A DNA stretch of 33,026 nt. Source: JADJEI01 sp035328465 (lineage in GTDB: Bacteria > Bacteroidota > Ignavibacteria > Ignavibacteriales > Ignavibacteriaceae). Position numbers and translations under genes: made by a program. Of the stretch, positions 15,689 to 21,113 are shown in pieces; position 1 is the stretch's first letter; each line of letters opens with the position of its first letter. The DNA is taken from positions 1 to 33,026 of the forward strand of contig DAOLIQ010000030.1 of NCBI GenBank assembly GCA_035328465.1, in the 5' to 3' direction. Below the pieces are notes generated by a model. The model was not told the DNA's origin. It made no database searches and saw only the letters and a program-made list of their open reading frames with translations.

Positions 15689-17542
15689 TCATTTCACCAA
15701 CACATTATTTGAAAATAAAAGATCCGATGCCTTCTTAATCATTTCCAAACCTTTAATCTCAGATTCAAGAAGAGGCATTATTGCAACCGGAAGTTGAAAC
15801 CTCTCTTTTATTTCTGCAAGATATTTTTCCTGCATCTTTCTTCTCTTAATGAAGAATTCATTTGTGCAGTATTCCGGTTCAAGCACTTGGTTAGCAACTA
15901 CAAACTGAGTTTTAATTCCTGCTTCTTTCAAATCCAGCATTGCTCTGTAAGCTTCAATAACAGGAGTTGATTCGGGATAAACAACAAATGAGAAAATTGA
16001 CTGTTCCGGATTCTTCATTCTCGCAATTATTTTATCAAATCTTTTTTGCGTAACAGATTTTGCATCCTGACTTTTCTGATTTGTTGTAACCATCAGACTC
16101 ACCTGGTCGCTGTAATCGAATGGTAATTCGAGCAAACGCAATGTATGTCCGGTTGGAGCTGTATCGAATATAACAAAATCATAATCATCACTTTCTACAT
16201 TGCCCATAAACTTATCGAACGCCGCCATCTCTTCGGTGCAAGGTGATTCAAGTTCTTCTTTAATCGCAACCATCATATCTTCAGAATATTTTGGTTTTGA
16301 CTCTTCTATAATTCTCTGCTTGTATTCTTCGGTAGCTTTTTCCTGATCCACAATTACAGACCAAAGATTTTCAATCCCTTTAACTTTCTGAATATGATCA
16401 GTGATATTTTGTTCGAGCACTTCACCAATATGTGCTGCAGGGTCCGTTGTAAGTAATAATGTTTTGTATCCTTCAGATGCGAATTTGTAAGCTGTTACAA
16501 CTGAAATCACAGTCTTACCAACTCCACCTTTGCCACTAAAGAAAATAGATTTTGTCTTTCCGTTTGGTTTGATAATTTCGTCTATAGAATCCGGTATAAA
16601 ATTATTAAACCGTGTAGTTAATAATTCACCATTACCTACTGAAAAAGTTTGCTTTGCTGAATTAGCAAATAAATCCTTTTCAATATTTAAAATTCTTTCA
16701 ACGCCTTTAATCTCACCATCGCGCTGATACATTTTTCTATTCTTCATAGGAAAATCAGATTCAATAATTTTAATATACTTTTGCTGCATATCAAATCTGC
16801 TTTTGAAGAAAGGATGTTCGCAAACTTCTTCCGGCAGCATTCCGTTGATAATCAATTCAATATTCTTAACGCCTATTTCTTTTAATTCTTTTGAAGATCT
16901 TTTTGTCTCGTAAACAGAAGTTTCTTCCGGCTGAAGCACAAACATAAAAGTTGTTCTTTCTACATCGCCGAGAAGCCTCGTAGCTTCATCATACTTTACT
17001 TTATTTTCCTGTATTGAAGCAACCGGACCTATACAAGTATTGCCGCTACCTTTTGCGCTTTCTTCGATATGCTTACTCCAATCAACCGGTAATTCGAGGA
17101 GGCGGATTGTGTGTCCGGTTGGTGCGGTATCAAATATTACTAAATCATATCGTTCTCCCTTTCCTTCTTTTTCCGCAACCATAAAATCAACAAAGCGGTC
17201 AAATGATGCTATCTCTGTAGTGCAAGGTGAATTGAATTGTTCTTCGAGAACAGTCATAACACTTTCGGGCATAACTGCGCGCATCGGTGCGAGAATTCTT
17301 TCACGATATTCTTCTGTCGCTTTGTCGGGGTCAATTTCCATTCCCCATAAATTTGGAAGCAATGGAGTTATTTTATGTCCGATCTCAGTTTCAAAAACAT
17401 CTGCTAAATTACTTGCCGGATCAGTTGTAACGATTAAAGTTTTTTTACCTTCATTTGCATAATGCACAGCGGTTGCACAAGCCATAGTGGTTTTACCAAC
17501 TCCGCCTTTACCGCTGAAGAATATATATTTTGTGTTGTTCAT
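15689..17542 (-). CDS. arsA: ArsA arsenite-stimulated ATPase (double domain)
   Basis: 617 residues, two fused ATPase halves. The first P-loop GKGGVGKTT lies at residues 11-19 and the second GKGGVGKTV at 337-345. Each half has the signal motif DTAPTGHT (138 and 460). Metal-site cysteines are present: C107 (NSPCTTE), C170 (GNTCIGP) and C435 (ESPCTEE), matching the three that bind arsenite in E. coli ArsA. It accepts arsenite from ArsD and energises the carrier, here presumably ACR3. A palindromic repeat separates it from arsD upstream; two more lie downstream. Confidence 0.96.
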   Translation of the reverse strand: MNNTKYIFFSGKGGVGKTTMACATAVHYANEGKKTLIVTTDPASNLADVFETEIGHKITPLLPNLWGMEIDPDKATEEYRERILAPMRAVMPESVMTVLEEQFNSPCTTEIASFDRFVDFMVAEKEGKGERYDLVIFDTAPTGHTIRLLELPVDWSKHIEESAKGSGNTCIGPVASIQENKVKYDEATRLLGDVERTTFMFVLQPEETSVYETKRSSKELKEIGVKNIELIINGMLPEEVCEHPFFKSRFDMQQKYIKIIESDFPMKNRKMYQRDGEIKGVERILNIEKDLFANSAKQTFSVGNGELLTTRFNNFIPDSIDEIIKPNGKTKSIFFSGKGGVGKTVISVVTAYKFASEGYKTLLLTTDPAAHIGEVLEQNITDHIQKVKGIENLWSVIVDQEKATEEYKQRIIEESKPKYSEDMMVAIKEELESPCTEEMAAFDKFMGNVESDDYDFVIFDTAPTGHTLRLLELPFDYSDQVSLMVTTNQKSQDAKSVTQKRFDKIIARMKNPEQSIFSFVVYPESTPVIEAYRAMLDLKEAGIKTQFVVANQVLEPEYCTNEFFIKRRKMQEKYLAEIKERFQLPVAIMPLLESEIKGLEMIKKASDLLFSNNVLVK

Positions 17543-17563
17543 AATTTTAATCCTTTAATAAAA

Positions 17564-17648
17564 TAGAACACAGATGACACGGAGTTGACTGATTTTCATT
17601 GATAAAAAATCTGCGTTAATCTTTTTAATCAGTGTCATCTGCGTGCTA
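17564..17648. repeat. Palindromic intergenic repeat, family B, copy 2
   Basis: About 85 bp between arsD and arsA. Inverted ends are CACAGATGACAC and GTGTCATCTGCGTG, with an inner region containing ATCTGCGTTAATC. It resembles the element at 7182-7260 in layout and in AATCTGCGTT-type wording. The arsD stop codon lies at its edge. Confidence 0.65.
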
Positions 17649-17960
17649 TTGCTTTTCTGTTACATAATTTATTAATTCATCATAACTTGGATATGATTTT
17701 TCTTTCACGACTTTGCCATCAACCAATGTTAACGGAAGAATATCAACCCCGTTTGATTGCAGTCGTTTCATAACTTCCGGCTGCTGCATAAACTTTGCAC
17801 CTTGTTGACTGAGCAGATATCTTTCAATACTTACTTTACCATCAAGTTCTTTTTTCAATTTTATGATAGCTTCATTTATGTCCAACAATGCCGGATCGAT
17901 CTCCGGTCCGCATAAACCGCTTGCACAGCACATTGGCGGATCAAAGATTTCTATTTTCAT
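17646..17960 (-). CDS. arsD: ArsD arsenite metallochaperone
   Basis: 104 residues, thioredoxin-like fold. The N-terminal strand IEIFDPPM is followed by the three arsenite-binding cysteines C11, C12 and C17 (MCCASGLCGPEIDP). The C-terminal vicinal pairs of the E. coli protein are absent, as in many ArsD homologues, where they are dispensable. It delivers As(III) to ArsA, encoded directly downstream. A family-A palindromic repeat separates it from the upstream FmdB-like gene. Confidence 0.96.
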   Translation of the reverse strand: MKIEIFDPPMCCASGLCGPEIDPALLDINEAIIKLKKELDGKVSIERYLLSQQGAKFMQQPEVMKRLQSNGVDILPLTLVDGKVVKEKSYPSYDELINYVTEKQ

Positions 17961-17994
17961 TATATCGTTCCTTTATTTTTAATTTTTTTTCTTT

Positions 17995-18079
17995 GTCATT
18001 GCGAATCCCGATTTATCGGGATGAAGCAATCTCAATCGTTGTGATGGATTGCTTCAGGACTATCGTCCTTCGCAATGAC
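17995..18079. repeat. REP-like palindromic repeat, family A, copy 4
   Basis: 85 bp between GTCATTGCGA and TCGCAATGAC, with a nested ATCCCGATTTATCGGGAT hairpin and GAAGCAATCT/GGATTGCTTC arms. It lies between the FmdB-like gene and arsD, starting only 6 bp from the FmdB-like stop. Confidence 0.85.
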
Positions 18080-18085
18080 GCTCCT

Positions 18086-18310
18086 TTAGCAGCATCCGCT
18101 ATCTGAGCCACCGCCGCTGTTTTGTGTTCCGCCGGATTTTACATTTACAGTTTGTCCGCCAAGAATCGGAAATCCTCCAAACACTTGTTGGAGATTATCA
18201 CTTCCACACTGTTCACAATGTATTTTTAGCCCTTCCTCTTTTTCTTTAACTGTGGCTCTCACATCGAAATAGTAACCGCATTCTTTGCAGTGATATTCAT
18301 AAGTAGGCAT
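18086..18310 (-). CDS. FmdB-type zinc-ribbon protein with Cys-Cys C-terminus
   Basis: 74 residues. The N-terminal FmdB/CxxC_CxxC_SSSS zinc ribbon has MPTYEYHC and ligand pairs C8/C11 and C32/C35. A glycine-rich tail follows and ends GGGSDSGCC, leaving two adjacent cysteines as the last residues. Family members commonly end in serine- or glycine-rich tails; a free Cys-Cys end is suggestive of metal or metalloid capture. The stop of the CMD protein gene abuts its start (spacing about 0), so both are made from one message under the ArsR-2 promoter. Function in arsenic handling is inferred. Confidence 0.82.
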   Translation of the reverse strand: MPTYEYHCKECGYYFDVRATVKEKEEGLKIHCEQCGSDNLQQVFGGFPILGGQTVNVKSGGTQNSGGGSDSGCC

Positions 18311-18568
18311 TTATTTATTCTCCATATTTATTTTTTCTTTTTCTCTGCTGATTAAATCCTCAGCTAATTTGTAGATATCATTTATTGGTCGTTCTTTAAC
18401 CATCTTACCAATCTTTATTACCTCCTGAATTTCATCAATCGAAACACCAAGTCTGATTGCTTCAGCAAAATGATAACGCAAACAAGGCAGACAATTGCCG
18501 CCAATAGACGCACCGATTGAAATGAGTTCTGTTATTTTTGAATCGAAAATTGACACAGAATTTTCCAT
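18311..18568 (-). CDS. AhpD-like carboxymuconolactone decarboxylase-family protein
   Basis: 85 residues, a single CMD domain. C26 and C29 in GNCLPCLRYH with H33 match the CxxC-xxx-H redox centre of AhpD-type proteins, which act as disulfide reductases or peroxidases; the decarboxylase name does not imply that activity. The helix EEIQEVIKIGKMVKE-like segment after it is typical. It sits 6 bp after ArsR-2 and before the FmdB-like gene, so it is arsenite-inducible if ArsR-2 responds to arsenite. It may counter oxidative damage or reduce a protein partner of the operon. Confidence 0.88.
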   Translation of the reverse strand: MENSVSIFDSKITELISIGASIGGNCLPCLRYHFAEAIRLGVSIDEIQEVIKIGKMVKERPINDIYKLAEDLISREKEKINMENK

Positions 18569-18574
18569 AATGTT

Positions 18575-18979
18575 TTAAGCCTCTACTTTTTGTTTAATCA
18601 TTTTTAGTAAATCACTTTCAGGAATAATTCCCACAACACAACGATCTTTTTCCCGAAGCTTAAGTCTGTTATTCAATCGTGATTCATCTTCAAAAAAAAC
18701 TTTATTATTCAAGTAGTTCTTTAAGAAGTTAAAAAGAGTTTTATTTTCGGGATTATCTTTATTCAGTTGGTAATAAACCCATGTGCCTTCTTTTTCAGTT
18801 GTAAAGAAGTCAGCACTTCTCAAAACTATTAGTGCTTTTGAAATTGCGTATTGAGGAAGTTGTAAAGCATCTGTCAACTCACATACGCAAAGCTTTTTAC
18901 CACTTTTAATAAAGAGGTTAAAAACTCTGAGCCTTGTTTCGTCTGAGAGTGCTTTGAATTTATCTATTGTTTTTTCCAT
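18575..18979 (-). CDS. arsR: ArsR-family repressor (ArsR-2)
   Basis: 134 residues. The start is at 18977-18979, which has an AAGGAA ribosome site; a frame open to 19039 would translate the operator and is rejected. The winged helix carries FKALSDETRLRVFNLF, C31-V-C33 in KKLCVCELTDAL (the classical As(III) site at the start of the recognition helix region), and a wing EKEGTWVYYQLN. A C-terminal extension of about 45 residues with one further cysteine (KDRCVVG) is longer than usual. It is the first gene of the operon leading to arsD and arsA, with a very clear promoter/operator (18990-19039). Confidence 0.92.
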   Translation of the reverse strand: MEKTIDKFKALSDETRLRVFNLFIKSGKKLCVCELTDALQLPQYAISKALIVLRSADFFTTEKEGTWVYYQLNKDNPENKTLFNFLKNYLNNKVFFEDESRLNNRLKLREKDRCVVGIIPESDLLKMIKQKVEA

Positions 18980-18989
18980 ATCATTCCTT

Positions 18990-19009
18990 ATATGCCAAAT
19001 CTTGCATAC
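18990..19009. promoter_or_regulatory. Second, weaker ArsR operator copy
   Basis: ATATGCCAA, then an imperfect TTGCATAC, repeating the half-site wording of 19014-19033 and lying about 24 bp (roughly two helical turns) from it, between the -10 and the ribosome site. Tandem sites would allow cooperative repression. Confidence 0.5.
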
Positions 19010-19010
19010 A

Positions 19011-19039
19011 AACATATGCCAATTTTGGCATATTGTCAA
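19011..19039 (-). promoter_or_regulatory. Promoter of the ArsR-2/arsDA operon with embedded operator
   Basis: On the minus strand a perfect -35 TTGACA (19034-19039) and -10 TATGTT (19011-19016) are spaced by exactly 17 bp. The spacer is occupied by a near-perfect palindrome: arms ATATGCCAA (19014-19022) and TTGGCATAT (19025-19033) with a 2-bp centre. This is the textbook arrangement for an ArsR/SmtB repressor that blocks RNA polymerase until arsenite binds. Confidence 0.85.
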
Positions 19040-19087
19040 GGGAAATAAAAAATTATTTTGTGGGGGAGAGTAAAAAGGATAAAATTT

Positions 19088-19405
19088 TTATTGCCCAATT
19101 AGCTGTTCAAATAATTTTAGAAAATTTTTGCGGGCATTTTTAAGCGTTTTAATGTTTAAACAATAACAAATTGCTTTTCCATCTATCTCGCTTTCAATTA
19201 ATTCAGCGTCTTTTAATAACTTTAAGTGCTGAGAAATGGTTGACTGCGCAAGTGGAAGTTTTTCTACAATTGTTCCGCAGCTACAGGCTTTACATTCCAT
19301 CAATGATTTTAGTATTTCGATTCTTGCCGGATGTGAAAGAGCTTTTGCGATGTCGGTAATATAATTATCTGTTTTATTGAATTGATCTTTTTTAGAATAT
19401 GCCAT
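19088..19405 (-). CDS. ArsR-family repressor (ArsR-1)
   Basis: 105 residues. The winged helix is clear: KALSHPARIEILKSL, recognition helix LAQSTISQHLKLLKDAE, wing IDGKAICYCLN. Cysteines C38, C41 and C43 (MECKACSCG) lie at the sensing position and C80/C82 on the wing, an unusually cysteine-rich sensor compared with ArsR-2. Its stop is 48 bp before the ArsR-2 promoter, so it belongs to a separate, upstream transcript that includes the ArsR remnant at 19420-19677. It may sense a different thiophile from ArsR-2. Confidence 0.88.
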   Translation of the reverse strand: MAYSKKDQFNKTDNYITDIAKALSHPARIEILKSLMECKACSCGTIVEKLPLAQSTISQHLKLLKDAELIESEIDGKAICYCLNIKTLKNARKNFLKLFEQLIGQ

Positions 19406-19419
19406 TTCAGTACTCTGTT

Positions 19420-19677
19420 TTATCTGCTACATATCTTAAATCTATCCACCTTTTGAACTTTCTGTTTGTCCGAGAGAATCAATTTATCATCTGAAATCCA
19501 AAAATCCAGGGTGCAGATAACTGAAGATATCCTTGGATCGGCAGGGTGAGAATTGATTAAATAGTTTACCCACTTACCATCCTTTTGCTCAATAATAAAG
19601 CCGTTGTGTTTTGTTATTTTCGCATAACTCATTTCGCTTTTTTGAGGAAATAAAAATGATAATAGATTAGATAACAA
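19420..19677 (-). pseudogene. Remnant of an ArsR-family gene (C-terminal half)
   Basis: 85 residues. From about residue 8, LFPQKSEMSYAKITKHNGFIIEQ aligns by eye with the recognition helix and the wing start of ArsR proteins (compare LPQYAISKALIVLRSADFF in ArsR-2), then KDGKWVNYLIN is the usual wing. The first winged-helix half, including the sensor cysteines, is missing, and the recognition helix is degenerate. It therefore looks like a truncated, probably non-functional copy, though the remaining frame is intact and could be expressed. It lies 14 bp before ArsR-1 on the same strand. Confidence 0.55.
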
Positions 19678-19712
19678 AACTCCACCCTTTTTCTTTAGTA
19701 TCTATAATCTCA

Positions 19713-19730
19713 TCTTATCTATGGATAAGA
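19713..19730. promoter_or_regulatory. 18-bp inverted repeat upstream of ahpC
   Basis: Perfect 7-bp arms TCTTATC (19713-19719) and GATAAGA (19724-19730) around TATG, located just upstream of the ahpC -35 in the divergent intergenic region. It could be a regulator site for ahpCD or for the opposite ArsR transcript. It does not match a PerR or OxyR box I know. Confidence 0.4.
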
Positions 19731-19739
19731 ACAATCTAT

Positions 19740-19768
19740 TTGAAGCTAAACTAATTACGAGTTATTTT
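19740..19768 (+). promoter_or_regulatory. Promoter of ahpC
   Basis: -35 TTGAAG (19740-19745), 17-bp spacer, -10 TATTTT (19763-19768), 40 bp before the ATG. The same stretch also fits the Bacteroidota form TTTG-N20-TAnnTTTG, so both conventions point to one site. Confidence 0.55.
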
Positions 19769-19808
19769 TGCGCAGTTAAAAATTCATTTAATTAAAAGGA
19801 GAAATAAA

Positions 19809-20351
19809 ATGTTAGGTTTAGGTCAAAAATTTCCTGACTTCAAAAAGAAAGCTGTTGTATCAATCGAAAAAGGTAAAGAATTTGCTGAAGTTTCTTCGGC
19901 GGATCACATAAAGCAAAAAAAATGGATGGTTATGTTTTGGTATCCAAAAGATTTCACTTTTGTTTGCCCAACCGAGATTGCTGAGTTCAATAAACAAAAT
20001 GGAGAATTCCGTGATCGCGATGCCGTACTTTATGGGGCATCTACAGATACTGAATACGTGCATCTCGCATGGAGAAATGATCACAAAGATTTAAAAGATC
20101 TTAAATTCCCTTTGATAGCTGATACTTCAAAATCTCTCGCAGACTCTTTGGGCATTCTAACTGAAAGTGAAAAAGTAGCATATCGTGTTACTTACATAGT
20201 TGACCCTGATGGAATTGTTCGCTGGGTTTGTTCAAATGATTTAGACGTTGGAAGAAATGTTCCCGAAGTTTTAAGAGTGCTTGACGCTTTGCAAACTGAT
20301 GAACTTTGTCCTTGCAATTGGGAAAAAGGTAAAGAGACAATTCATAAATAA
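19809..20351 (+). CDS. ahpC: Alkyl hydroperoxide reductase AhpC (2-Cys peroxiredoxin)
   Basis: 180 residues. The peroxidatic cysteine is C53 in the FTFVCPTEIAEF signature. Near the C-terminus two cysteines, C167 and C169, lie in DELCPCNW, the arrangement known from mycobacterial AhpC, which is reduced by AhpD rather than AhpF. The partner ahpD indeed follows on the same strand. A strong AAGGAG ribosome site precedes the ATG. The enzyme reduces hydrogen peroxide, organic peroxides and peroxynitrite. A hairpin terminator separates it from ahpD, which may lower ahpD expression. Confidence 0.95.
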   Translation: MLGLGQKFPDFKKKAVVSIEKGKEFAEVSSADHIKQKKWMVMFWYPKDFTFVCPTEIAEFNKQNGEFRDRDAVLYGASTDTEYVHLAWRNDHKDLKDLKFPLIADTSKSLADSLGILTESEKVAYRVTYIVDPDGIVRWVCSNDLDVGRNVPEVLRVLDALQTDELCPCNWEKGKETIHK

Positions 20352-20372
20352 AATTTAATTATTAAATTTTAG

Positions 20373-20404
20373 AGATTGCCGGATTCACTCCGGCATCTTT
20401 TTTT
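20373..20404 (+). terminator. Rho-independent terminator after ahpC
   Basis: Stem AGAT-(T)-GCCGG / CCGGCATCT with a 7-base loop, followed by a run of seven T. It lies 22 bp after the ahpC stop. Confidence 0.8.
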
Positions 20405-20445
20405 ATAAATAAATATCAAACGTTCTATTAAAGCAGGAAATAATC

Positions 20446-21033
20446 ATGGCACTTACAGAAACCAAAAAGGATTTCTTAAAAGATTTAGACTTGGATGAAA
20501 ATGCCAGTTACCCCGCCCTTGAAATTATGAGCGACGGTGAAACAAAATATTTACGTGATCTTCGGATTAATGCTAAAAATGTTTTGAGTTCGACAAACAT
20601 TCAGCCAAAAGAATCTTATTTACTCGCACTCGCTGTTGCAGTAAATGAAAAAAATGATACTCTAATTAAATCATTTTCGGATAAATCAAAGGACCTTGGC
20701 GCAACTGATGCTGAACTTGCTGAGACTTATGCCTGTGCTTCTCAACTTGCAGCGAATAATGTCTTCTATAGATTCAGGCATTTTACAAAAGAATCTAATT
20801 CCGTTTATCAAACAATGCCGGCAGGGATTAAAATGAATGTAATGATGAATCCCATTCTTGGGAAAGAATTTTTTGAATTGATGAGTCTCGTAGTCTCTGC
20901 TGTGAATGGCTGCGAAAGCTGTGTAAACTCGCACGAAGAGTCAGTGCGAAAACTTGGTTCCAGTGATGCACGTATTTTCGATTCAATCAGATTAGCTTCT
21001 GTGATAAGGGGGTTGGCTCTGGTTGTCAGATAG
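20446..21033 (+). CDS. ahpD: AhpD-type alkylhydroperoxidase, AhpC reductant
   Basis: 195 residues, CMD/AhpD fold. The active site is C156-E-S-C159 followed by NSH (H163) in NGCESCVNSHEE, equal to the mycobacterial AhpD Cys/Cys/His relay. The rest is helical (KESYLLALAVAVNEKND, TYACASQLAANNVFYRFRHF). It should transfer electrons to the CPC cysteines of AhpC; the electron source for AhpD, lipoyl proteins in mycobacteria, is not identified here. An AGGA ribosome site precedes the ATG. A strong hairpin terminates the gene. Confidence 0.92.
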   Translation: MALTETKKDFLKDLDLDENASYPALEIMSDGETKYLRDLRINAKNVLSSTNIQPKESYLLALAVAVNEKNDTLIKSFSDKSKDLGATDAELAETYACASQLAANNVFYRFRHFTKESNSVYQTMPAGIKMNVMMNPILGKEFFELMSLVVSAVNGCESCVNSHEESVRKLGSSDARIFDSIRLASVIRGLALVVR

Positions 21034-21069
21034 TCTTAACCGATGTAGTAATGAGTAATAAACTAAATG

Positions 21070-21100
21070 AAAAAGTCCCGCCAACAAAGCGGGACTTTTT
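21070..21100. terminator. Bidirectional terminator between ahpD and the TonB receptor gene
   Basis: Perfect 12-bp stem AAAAAGTCCCGC / GCGGGACTTTTT with a 7-base loop. The A and T runs on the two sides make it functional for both converging genes. Confidence 0.9.
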
Positions 21101-21113
21101 GGTTAAGTAGATT

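Noticed and set aside
18980..19039. 20-residue N-terminal extension of ArsR-2
   Set aside because: It would translate the operator and the -10 region; the ATG at 18977-18979 has a proper ribosome site.
1..19677. Integrated mobile element carrying the arsenic genes
   Set aside because: No transposase, integrase, tRNA or attachment-site repeats seen in the window, so transfer cannot be supported from sequence alone.
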